The translations under genes and the position numbers were made by a program. A stretch of DNA of 7,608 nt from an uncultured bacterium (lineage in GTDB: Bacteria; Acidobacteriota; UBA890). Under the pieces are notes generated by a model. It saw only the letters and a list, made by a program, of their open reading frames with translations, was not told the DNA's origin and searched no databases. Where the stretch lies: the NCBI GenBank assembly GCA_937922775.1, contig CALAKE010000096.1, positions 1 through 7,608 of the forward strand, given 5' to 3'. Below, piece after piece: positions 1 through 5,680 of the stretch (the stretch's first letter is position 1; the number at the start of each line of letters is the position of its first letter).

Positions 1-510
1 AGAAATCTCGTACCCGCATGTACCCTGCCCGCCCACGACGAGCGGATCGTTGTAGGGAGAGACGTAGATCTTGTCCTCGTCGTCTGCCACCCGACGAGCT
101 TCCTCCTCCGCGTCCCAGGCAGCCTCGCCAAAGACAACCAAATCCAATCCGTGGGCCCGCAACAGCTCCAAACGTGACGGTTCGATGTCGTTGGCCACGT
201 AGATTGTCGCTCGGCGCCCTCGGATCCGCATGGCCTCGGCCACCGCCAGGGCATAGTTTCCCGTCGAGGCCGAGACGATCCCCTTGTCGAGCTCTGCCTC
301 GGAGAGCGAGAGGATCTTGTTGAGAGCACCGCGAAACTTGAATGAAGAGGTTCGCTGCATCGAATCCAACTTGAGCCAGACCTCGCCATCGATCTCCCTA
401 CTGAGATACATCGAGTACTCGAGCGGAGTCGGTGGAAGGTGGTCCCGGCATCTCTCGATGGCCTCGGAAACCAACTGGGGCACATCCAATGGCTGCTGGC
501 CTTCGCTCAT
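1..510 (-). CDS. PLP-dependent threonine/serine dehydratase-type enzyme, N-terminal 170 residues (partial)
   Basis: This is a fold-type II PLP enzyme of the threonine/serine ammonia-lyase group. Such cytoplasmic enzymes deaminate hydroxy amino acids to 2-oxo acids plus ammonia. The gene starts at the ATG complementary to 508-510 and stays open to base 1, so the C-terminal half lies outside the window. Reading the minus strand gives S55-S-F-K-F-R-G-A62, where K58 is the expected Schiff-base lysine. It also gives the phosphate-contacting loop S82-T-G-N-Y86 (usually SxGNH) and, near the cut end, a DPxxxxGQGT-type segment (NDPLVVGGQGTCGYEI). The site AAGGA lies 6 bases before the ATG, supporting this start. 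It follows the SDR gene (593-1348) on the same strand by 82 bases, probably in one operon. Ectoine-utilisation EutB, threo-3-hydroxyaspartate ammonia-lyase and serine racemase share these motifs, so the substrate is unresolved. The family is clear, the exact activity is not. Confidence 0.87.
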   Translation of the reverse strand, partial: MSEGQQPLDVPQLVSEAIERCRDHLPPTPLEYSMYLSREIDGEVWLKLDSMQRTSSFKFRGALNKILSLSEAELDKGIVSASTGNYALAVAEAMRIRGRRATIYVANDIEPSRLELLRAHGLDLVVFGEAAWDAEEEARRVADDEDKIYVSPYNDPLVVGGQGTCGYEIS

Positions 511-538
511 CCTGTTTCCTTCCTCGGGCATTCCTGCT

Positions 539-568
539 CTTCGGATAGAACATCCTGGCGATCCGAAG
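539..568. repeat. Perfect 8-bp inverted repeat between SDR and dehydratase genes
   Basis: The arms CTTCGGAT (539-546) and ATCCGAAG (561-568) are exact reverse complements separated by 14 bases. They lie in the 82-base gap between the SDR stop codon and the dehydratase start. In the minus-strand transcript they could form an 8-bp stem with a 14-base loop. No T-run follows, so it does not look like a standard intrinsic terminator. It could be an RNA-processing or stability element, or a dimeric regulator site. No function is shown; only the repeat itself is directly seen. Confidence 0.5.
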
Positions 569-592
569 GCTGCGACCCCACCGATCTGGTCA

Positions 593-1348
593 TTATTCGA
601 GCCCCCCGAGCGCCACGGTGATTGCCTCCCCACTGACGCCGCTGGCTTCTTCAGAGGCGAGAAAGGCGATCACCTCAGCCACCTCTTCAGGCGTGGCCAC
701 CCGCCCCGCCGGGTACAACGCGGCTCGCTCCGCCCAGACTTCCTCTACGGTGATACCGCGCTGCTCGGCCTCGGCTTCGGCCGAGGTTTCAGCCATTCGA
801 GTTCGCACCCAGCCAGGCAACACCGCGTTGGAAGTCACGCCGTACGAACCGGCATCCTGAGCAACCGAGCGCATGAGGCCCAGCAGACCGTGTTTCGAGC
901 TGTTGTAGGCACTGCCGGCGTATTCCGCCACCTGTCCGGCCGTTGAGCTCGTGAACACGAGCCGGCCGTAACCCCGCGCAATCATGTCCTTGACCACTTC
1001 TTGCGCCAGGAAATAGGGACCATCGAGGTTGATCCGCATCGTGTCGCGCCAGAGCCCCGGTTCTTGCTCCCAAATAACCCGCTCGTGGGCCGACCCGATA
1101 CCGTGATTGCACACCAGGATCTCTACCGGCCCCAGACGATCTCGAGTTTCCTGCACGGCAAGCGTACATCCGTCACGTGTACTCAGATCCGCCGCAACGT
1201 AATCCAGGTTCAGCGTCTGCAGCTCATTCTCGCTCCGCGCTACGGCCATCACCCGCGCCCCACGTGAGGCCAGCAACTCCGCCGCCACCCGCCCGATTCC
1301 GCGCCCTGCCCCAGTTACCAGCGCCACCCTTCCTTCAACTCCCGGCAT
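593..1348 (-). CDS. Short-chain dehydrogenase/reductase (SDR), classical type
   Basis: This 251-residue cytoplasmic NAD(P)-dependent oxidoreductase has the length and layout of a classical SDR, interconverting an alcohol and a ketone. The cofactor loop is T12-G-A-G-R-G-I-G19. The full catalytic tetrad is visible: N107, S135, Y148 and K152 (Y-N-S-S-K). D54 in ADLS is the usual adenine contact. R38 after the second strand suggests, but does not prove, NADP(H) preference. The usual NNAG motif reads C80-N-H-G83, a departure from the consensus. The C-terminus (VATPEEVAEVIAFLAS and a final GG) is normal for FabG-like enzymes, so the gene is intact. GAGGGGG lies 6 bases before the ATG and supports the start. 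It precedes the PLP dehydratase on the same strand and is divergent from the flavoprotein gene at 1578. It could be annotated as 3-oxoacyl-ACP reductase (FabG), but a catabolic role fits the neighbours better. Substrate unknown. Confidence 0.92.
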   Translation of the reverse strand: MPGVEGRVALVTGAGRGIGRVAAELLASRGARVMAVARSENELQTLNLDYVAADLSTRDGCTLAVQETRDRLGPVEILVCNHGIGSAHERVIWEQEPGLWRDTMRINLDGPYFLAQEVVKDMIARGYGRLVFTSSTAGQVAEYAGSAYNSSKHGLLGLMRSVAQDAGSYGVTSNAVLPGWVRTRMAETSAEAEAEQRGITVEEVWAERAALYPAGRVATPEEVAEVIAFLASEEASGVSGEAITVALGGLE

Positions 1349-1547
1349 GATGTACCCCCTCGCGAATCACTATCTGCACAGAATGCGTGGGTAAGCTATC
1401 CCATCAGGTCGGGTCTGGCGAGCTTCCTGGCTCCTCCCCGCCGCTTGTCAGCATCAGATCCGTGCGGTATGAGGAAAGACAGACGGGGGGACCAGTTCGG
1501 GCGGGGGGCAAGCTCTCACTCCAATTCGTATTTCGAGCCCTGATTGA

Positions 1548-1565
1548 TGGATCACAGTGGATCAC
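1548..1565 (+). repeat. Direct repeat TGGATCAC x2, 10-base period, upstream of flavoprotein gene
   Basis: TGGATCAC occurs at 1548-1555 and again at 1558-1565, exactly 10 bases apart, ending just before the ribosome-binding site. A one-helical-turn spacing is typical of tandem binding sites for a regulator, but two short copies could also arise by chance. No promoter elements could be tied to it. Confidence 0.35.
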
Positions 1566-1566
1566 C

Positions 1567-1574
1567 AAGGAGGT
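1567..1574 (+). promoter_or_regulatory. Strong ribosome-binding site AAGGAGGT deciding the 1578 start
   Basis: AAGGAGGT is a near-perfect anti-16S complement and ends 3 bases before the ATG at 1578. It rules against the upstream in-frame GTG at 1557, which would place this site inside the coding region and add seven residues ahead of the conserved flavodoxin strand. Confidence 0.85.
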
Positions 1575-1577
1575 CCC

Positions 1578-2159
1578 ATGCGGGTTGTCGCCTTCAGTGG
1601 CAGCGCGAGAAAAGACGGAAACACGGCGCGAATGGTCCGGGAGGTATTCACGGAGCTGGACAAGGCCGGCGTTGAGACCGAGCTCGTGCAGCTAGCCGGC
1701 AAGGAGATCCGCGGCTGCCAGGCCTGCTATCTGTGCAAGAAGAACAAGGACCAGCGCTGCAGCGTCACGGACGACATCGTGAACGAGTGTATCGAGAAGA
1801 TGCTCGGCGCCGATGCGATCCTGCTCGCCTCCCCCACCTACTTCGCCGACGTCAGCACGGAGATCAAAGCCCTCATTGACCGTGCCGGCATGGTCTCCCG
1901 CATGAACGACGACATGCTCCGTCGCAAGCTGGGCGCGGCAATCTCCGTGGCTCGGCGCGGCGGGTCCATCCACGCCTTTGACTCTCTCAACCATTTCTTC
2001 CTCATCGGCCAGATGATCGTCGTGGGCTCCAGCTACTGGAACATCGGCTTCGGCGGAGACAAGGGCGAGGTAGAGAAGGATGAAGAAGCCATGAGCGTCA
2101 TGCGCACGCTCGGTATCAACATCGCCTGGCTCCTGGAACAGATTCACGGCTCCTCGTAG
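1578..2159 (+). CDS. Iron-sulfur flavoprotein, NADPH-dependent FMN reductase family
   Basis: This 193-residue cytoplasmic flavodoxin-fold protein should bind FMN and shuttle electrons. The first strand and phosphate loop are M1-RVVAFSGSARKDGNT16, matching the SGSxRxxGNT FMN-binding signature. A compact cysteine motif follows, C47-x2-C50-x2-C53-x7-C61, which is the 4Fe-4S ligand pattern of the Isf (iron-sulfur flavoprotein) family. S85-P-T-Y-F89 is the second FMN loop, followed by the usual DRAG and ARRGG segments. The length is normal for the family. The start is set by the strong ribosome site just upstream. It lies 60 bases before the MFS transporter gene on the same strand, so the two may be co-transcribed. 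Isf proteins are best known from methanogenic archaea and anaerobes, with roles proposed in electron transfer or oxidative-stress handling. A quinone or nitro-compound reductase role is an alternative. The physiological partner here is unknown. Confidence 0.9.
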   Translation: MRVVAFSGSARKDGNTARMVREVFTELDKAGVETELVQLAGKEIRGCQACYLCKKNKDQRCSVTDDIVNECIEKMLGADAILLASPTYFADVSTEIKALIDRAGMVSRMNDDMLRRKLGAAISVARRGGSIHAFDSLNHFFLIGQMIVVGSSYWNIGFGGDKGEVEKDEEAMSVMRTLGINIAWLLEQIHGSS

Positions 2160-2182
2160 GAGTCGCCACCCTCCGGCGAGTC
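2160..2182 (+). other. Short imperfect hairpin after the flavoprotein stop codon
   Basis: GAGTCGCC (2160-2167) pairs with GGCGAGTC (2175-2182) with one G-G mismatch around a 7-base loop, immediately after the TAG. No T-run follows, so it is at most a weak or attenuating structure between the flavoprotein and transporter genes. Confidence 0.25.
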
Positions 2183-2219
2183 GACAGACTGTGGGGACCC
2201 GAAACCGGCTTCAGACGGA

Positions 2220-3602
2220 ATGATGAACGGAAACAGTGACAGCGCTCAGAGGAGAGCTCGATGGGAGCTCGCTGTCCTCGCCTGCATGTCCGCAGGCTAT
2301 ATGGCGTTCATCTTGTGCCGCACGGCCCTTCCCGTTGCCGGGCCCGAGCTGGTGAGCGACCCGAACCTCTCCCTCGACGAAGCCAGCTACGGTGATATTG
2401 CTGCATGGGGCATGGCGGGAATGATCCTCGGGAAGCTCTTGACCGGTGTGATTGCGGATTGGCTCGGCGGGCGAAGGGTGTTCTTGGTGGCTCTCGCGAT
2501 CACCGCATTGTTCACGGCCGCCTTTAGCTGGGGAACGTCCACGGCCATTCTGGCCGCCACCAACTTCCTCTTGCTGTTCGCGATGGCGGCGAGCTGGCCC
2601 GCGATGGCGAGTATCATCTCGGTCTGGTATCCGCCGACCAAATATGGCCGTGTGTGGGGCGTGCTCTCGACCAGCTCGCGTCTCGGCGCCTCCATGTCGA
2701 TGATCCTCTTGGGGACGTTGCTGGCGGTGCTCTCCTGGCAGAACGTGTTCCGCACTGCTGGCGCGATCGCTCTGTTCGTAGTGGCCTGTATCTTCCTCTA
2801 CCTGAAAGCGACGCCAGAGTACGCCGGGTTGCCAGCGCTGGAAGATCGAATCGACCCTGCAGACCCTGCCGATCCGGCCGACCCTGCATGCCCTGGCGTC
2901 GACGGCGAACGGGCGTCGCAATCGAAGTCCCCTCACTTCCTGAGTGACAAAAACCCTGCCGAGGCACTCTGGGCTTTCGCGAGGAGCGGGAGATTCTGGC
3001 TCATATGCGGGAGCCTGATGTGCACGACCATCCTGATGGATTTTATTCTGTTTCTGCCTCTCTATCTGAGCTCCTTCGAGGGGGTGTCGTCCGCGCAGGC
3101 CGGCGCCTGGGCCTCTGCATTTCCGATCGGCTGCTTGCTCGCCCTGGTTGCCGGAGGCTTCATCTACGACAGCGTCTCGCGAAAAGGACGCATAGGTCTT
3201 TTGGGTGGTTTCTTGGGGGGCACTACCGCATGCGTTGTCGCGCTTTGGTGTTTGAAGGGACTGCCGGCAATCCCCGTTTCCTTCATACTGCCGCTGGCGA
3301 CCGTGATTCTTTTCTTGTACGGGTTCACACTCGCGCCGGCCTACTATCTTCCGGCTAGCGTGTTTTCCAACGAGTTCGGTGGAAGACACTGCGGGTTCTT
3401 GGTGGGCCTTCTGGACGTCGCCGGCTATACCGCCTCGATGTTGTACCTAGTTGCAGGCGGGAGGATGGTCGTGAACTGGGGATGGCAGAGCATGATCCTG
3501 CTGTTCCTGGTGATCGCGGTGCTCGCATCGCTGATTACGATCTGGTTCGCCTTCGAGGATTACCGACGTAGCGTCCCGACGGTCGAAGGCGTCCAGGCCT
3601 GA
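2220..3602 (+). CDS. Major facilitator superfamily transporter, OPA (GlpT/UhpT)-like
   Basis: This 460-residue inner-membrane protein has hydrophobic segments consistent with 12 helices, divided by a hydrophilic central loop at about 205-245. Helix 1 (G26-Y-x-A-F-x-x-C-R34-x-A-L-x-x-A-x-P42) lines up by eye with helix 1 of the glycerol-3-phosphate transporter GlpT. R34 falls on the substrate-binding arginine of GlpT. The MFS motif A is present as G76-V-I-A-D80-W-L-G-G-R-R86. The second GlpT phosphate-binding arginine, in helix 7, appears to be replaced by a non-basic residue near MDFILFLP. A phosphate-ester substrate is therefore uncertain, and a carboxylate is possible. The loop carries four tandem DPA triplets (212-223). 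The start is the first of two adjacent ATGs; the ribosome site is weak, but later Met codons would cut helix 1. It follows the flavoprotein gene and converges on the SDR at 3690. Substrate unknown. Confidence 0.88.
   Translation: MMNGNSDSAQRRARWELAVLACMSAGYMAFILCRTALPVAGPELVSDPNLSLDEASYGDIAAWGMAGMILGKLLTGVIADWLGGRRVFLVALAITALFTAAFSWGTSTAILAATNFLLLFAMAASWPAMASIISVWYPPTKYGRVWGVLSTSSRLGASMSMILLGTLLAVLSWQNVFRTAGAIALFVVACIFLYLKATPEYAGLPALEDRIDPADPADPADPACPGVDGERASQSKSPHFLSDKNPAEALWAFARSGRFWLICGSLMCTTILMDFILFLPLYLSSFEGVSSAQAGAWASAFPIGCLLALVAGGFIYDSVSRKGRIGLLGGFLGGTTACVVALWCLKGLPAIPVSFILPLATVILFLYGFTLAPAYYLPASVFSNEFGGRHCGFLVGLLDVAGYTASMLYLVAGGRMVVNWGWQSMILLFLVIAVLASLITIWFAFEDYRRSVPTVEGVQA
2853..2888 (+). 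repeat. Tandem Asp-Pro-Ala codon repeat (4 copies) in transporter loop
   Basis: Four in-frame DPA codon triplets (9-base units with synonymous variation such as GACCCTGCA and GATCCGGCC) encode residues 212-223 of the MFS transporter, in its central cytoplasmic loop. Proline-rich acidic repeats there probably act as a flexible linker. The copies differ at third positions, so this is not a very recent pure slippage product. Confidence 0.8.
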
Positions 3603-3689
3603 TCGCGCCCCGCGTCGACCACCGGCGGCAGGTACAGCGCGCCGTTTCTCAAACTCTGCTCATAATCTCAGCCGACGAAGTGCGCCGGT
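3603..3689. other. Convergent intergenic gap
   Basis: This 87-base gap separates the ends of two convergent genes (MFS transporter and SDR). A 6-bp stem CGCCGG/CCGGCG (3683-3688 with 3697-3702) straddles the SDR stop codon, but neither strand shows a following T-run. I therefore do not call an intrinsic terminator. Nothing else stands out. Confidence 0.4.
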
Positions 3690-4445
3690 TCAATGGCCGG
3701 CGGTCGAGCCGCCATCGATCGCTAGCGAGGTACCCGTGATGAAGCACGCCTCGGGAGAGGCCAGATAAAGAACTGCGTGACTGATCTCGGCCGGCGTGGC
3801 AATGCGCTTCAGGGGCGCATAGTCGATCATCTTCTGCCATGCCGCTTCTGGATCCGGTTTCCTCTTGGCAGAAAGACGGATCATGTCCGTATCCACGTAC
3901 CCAGGGGATATGCAGTTGACCCGTACCTCAGGTGCCACCTCGAGCGCCATGGCCCGGGTCATATTGACCAGCCCACCCTTCGACGCGCAGTAGACGGTGA
4001 TCCCCGGCACGCCCATCAAGCCGGCATCGGAGGCGATGTTGACAATATTCCCGTTCGACTTGCGCAACTCGGGCAGGGCTGCACGGCAGCAGAAGAACGC
4101 GCCCTTCAGGTTCACGTCGACGTGAGCGTCCCAGTACGCCTCGTCGGATTCCTCGATTGGTTTGCCAGCACCAACGCCGGCATTGTTCACCAGAATGTCG
4201 AGTCCGCCAAAGGCGTCGATCGCAGTGTTTACCGCCGACTCGCAGCCGGAGACGGTTCCAATATCCCCCGGCGCCGCGACCAGCCCCTCGGCATTCCCCA
4301 GCTTCTCCATGGCGGCGTCCACGGACTGAGCTGTTCTGCCATTGATCGCGACCCTCGCGCCGGCTTCGAGAAAGGCTCGCGCGATGTCAAAGCCGATACC
4401 CCGACTGCCGCCCGTAACCAAAACCCGCTTGTCCGTGAAGTCCAT
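3690..4445 (-). CDS. Short-chain dehydrogenase/reductase (SDR), FabG-like
   Basis: This 251-residue classical SDR is a cytoplasmic NAD(P)-dependent alcohol/ketone oxidoreductase. Motifs are textbook: cofactor loop T11-G-G-S-R-G-I-G18, N87-N-A-G90, and tetrad N112, S139, Y152 and K156 (Y-C-A-S-K). The substrate-loop start is S-P-G-Y-V, and the C-terminus has the usual IDGGS. R37 after strand 2 suggests NADP(H), by inference. The start ATG lies 8 bases after the stop of the upstream FGE-like lipoprotein gene. Its ribosome site AGGA (4452-4455) overlaps that stop, so translation is probably coupled. It is the last gene of the presumed carrier-lyase-lipoprotein-SDR unit, which favours a catabolic sugar-acid or hydroxy-acid dehydrogenase over fatty-acid synthesis. 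Sequence alone cannot separate glucose-dehydrogenase, gluconate-dehydrogenase and 3-oxoacyl-reductase annotations. Confidence 0.93.
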   Translation of the reverse strand: MDFTDKRVLVTGGSRGIGFDIARAFLEAGARVAINGRTAQSVDAAMEKLGNAEGLVAAPGDIGTVSGCESAVNTAIDAFGGLDILVNNAGVGAGKPIEESDEAYWDAHVDVNLKGAFFCCRAALPELRKSNGNIVNIASDAGLMGVPGITVYCASKGGLVNMTRAMALEVAPEVRVNCISPGYVDTDMIRLSAKRKPDPEAAWQKMIDYAPLKRIATPAEISHAVLYLASPEACFITGTSLAIDGGSTAGH

Positions 4446-4453
4446 GTCTTTTC

Positions 4454-5587
4454 CTATCGAATGATGTAGTCGATGGCGATGCGGAAACCCAGGTGGTCAT
4501 CCGCGCTGTCGGGATCATCGTGCTGACGCGCATCAGACCGAATGTTGTGGCCAATCTCCAGCTCGTCAGGACTCTGGTTGAACCGCCCCGCTGAACCCGC
4601 CCAAAATCCGGCCTTCATCACACGGTCTCTGCCAAATTCCGCCCCGATGGGGTTGGTGTAGTGCCGCTTCTCATACTCGCCGCGCCAGTCGTGCACCCAT
4701 TCGGTCAGGTTCCCTGCCATGTCCAGGGCCCCGAAGGGTGAGGCTCCGGCCGGATAGGAACCCACGGGGGAGGTCGCAGCGTAGCCGTCGTGCACGCCGA
4801 AGTGGACGATGGACTGTCCGGTCCCGGGAAAAACAGCGTTGAAGTCCTCTTCCGCGTAGTTCGCCCGGGTGCCGTCGGGGTCTTCATTGCCCCATGGGTA
4901 AACCCGCTGATCGTCGCCACGGGCGGCGTACTCCCACTCGGCTTCCGTGGGTAGCACGAAGCTCACGCCGGTCTCGGACTTCAGCCACTCGACGAAGGCA
5001 ACGGCGTCGTACCAGCTTACGCAGGCCACCGGATGATCGTCGTTGATCTGCACATGAGGGAAACGTTCCGTCACCTGCGAGAATACGTTGTCCCAGTGGA
5101 ACCCGGGGATGGTGATGAATCCCTTCTCCTCGAACGCGTAGACCCAGCAACCCGGGTGCCCCGCCTTCTCCACTGAGGTCGTGTATCCGGTTTCGGCCAC
5201 GAACACGCGAAATTGGCCTTTCGTGACGGGCGTCTTCCCGATCCAGTAGCCGGTGAGGGTCACCTCGTGCTGGGGCGCTGATGCACTGCCGCTGATGCCT
5301 CCATGAAGCTCGTCGTTGCCCATGATGAATGTACCCGCTGGGACGTAGATCATCTCGATGCCGTGATCGAACTCCGCTTCCCAGAATCCCCGTTCGTTCT
5401 CGGTCATTTTCAGAGCTTTTCCCCGGATGAAATCCAATTCCTCCTCTTCGCCGCGGAGGCCGGCCTGAACAGCTCCCTCCAGAATGACGCTTTCCGGATC
5501 GAGTTCAGGTGCGGAAGAGCGGCAGCTCGGCAGTGAGAGGATAGCCAGGGAAAGAAGTGGGAAGACCCAGGAGCGTCTGAGCTTCAT
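4454..5587 (-). CDS. FGE/SUMF1-domain lipoprotein lacking the catalytic cysteines
   Basis: This 377-residue protein starts with a charged n-region (MKLRRS), a hydrophobic stretch and the lipobox L19-P-S-C22. It is probably a lipoprotein anchored on the periplasmic side. From about residue 77 to the end it is a formylglycine-generating-enzyme (SUMF1/FGE-sulfatase) fold. Landmarks are M79-I-Y-V-P-A-G-T-F-x-M-G90, P186-V-A-C-V-S-W-Y-D-A195, L212-P-T-E-A-E-W-E-Y-A-A-R-G224, Y230-P-W-G-N234, D289-M-A-G-N-L-T-E-W297 and the final L-G-F-R. True FGEs use a copper-binding Cys pair just after RGGSW. Here that region (K325-A-G-F-W329 onward) has no cysteine. The only Cys residues are 22, 147 and 189, so sulfatase-activating activity is unlikely. 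No sulfatase gene is in view. It sits between the lyase and SDR genes, 8 bases before the SDR. The ribosome site is weak (GAG, 7 bases upstream). It may be a structural, ligand-binding or differently catalytic FGE relative; role unknown. Confidence 0.9.
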   Translation of the reverse strand: MKLRRSWVFPLLSLAILSLPSCRSSAPELDPESVILEGAVQAGLRGEEEELDFIRGKALKMTENERGFWEAEFDHGIEMIYVPAGTFIMGNDELHGGISGSASAPQHEVTLTGYWIGKTPVTKGQFRVFVAETGYTTSVEKAGHPGCWVYAFEEKGFITIPGFHWDNVFSQVTERFPHVQINDDHPVACVSWYDAVAFVEWLKSETGVSFVLPTEAEWEYAARGDDQRVYPWGNEDPDGTRANYAEEDFNAVFPGTGQSIVHFGVHDGYAATSPVGSYPAGASPFGALDMAGNLTEWVHDWRGEYEKRHYTNPIGAEFGRDRVMKAGFWAGSAGRFNQSPDELEIGHNIRSDARQHDDPDSADDHLGFRIAIDYIIR

Positions 5588-5680
5588 CGGCTTTCTCGGG
5601 GAATGGTTGATGTCGTTGGGGATGGCTGACGCCGCTAAGGATATCCAATACGGCCAGGTGTCAGTCGGGTTGTTCGCACC
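5588..5680. other. 93-base spacer between lyase and lipoprotein genes
   Basis: This is the largest gap in the right-hand minus-strand block. A weak promoter-like pair on the minus strand (CTGACA, 15 bases, TATCCT) falls short of consensus in sequence and spacing. A separate promoter for the lipoprotein-SDR pair is possible but unproven. No T-tailed hairpin or small ORF was seen. Confidence 0.25.

Larger units (their letters stand above)
1349..1577. other. Divergent intergenic region, probable two-way promoter region
   Basis: This 229-base gap separates the minus-strand SDR gene from the plus-strand flavoprotein gene, so it should hold promoters for both directions. I could not identify a good -35/-10 pair in either direction. 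Two repeat structures stand out: the pseudo-palindrome TGGGTAAGCTATCCCA (1388-1403, arms TGGG/CCCA around AGCT) and a tandem TGGATCAC repeat at 1548-1565. Either could be an operator. No convincing small ORF or RNA gene was seen. Confidence 0.4.

Noticed and set aside
284..946. 220-codon open frame on the plus strand
   Set aside because: It spans the dehydratase start and the SDR C-terminus in antisense and has no domain signal or ribosome site. The minus-strand genes explain the region.
1388..1403. Pseudo-palindrome TGGGTAAGCTATCCCA as an operator
   Set aside because: Two of eight pairs are mismatched and there is no recognised regulator motif. It is noted only within the intergenic entry.
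1557..1577. Upstream GTG start for the flavoprotein
   Set aside because: It would place the AAGGAGGT ribosome site inside the gene and add seven residues before the first flavodoxin strand.
2211..3389. 392-codon open frame on the minus strand opposite the transporter
   Set aside because: Its product is rich in R, G, E, Q and H without a recognisable fold, and it lies antisense to a clear 12-helix MFS gene. It is a shadow of GC-rich codon use.
3683..3702. Hairpin at the SDR stop codon as a bidirectional terminator
   Set aside because: The stem is only 6 bp and neither strand has a T-run after it.
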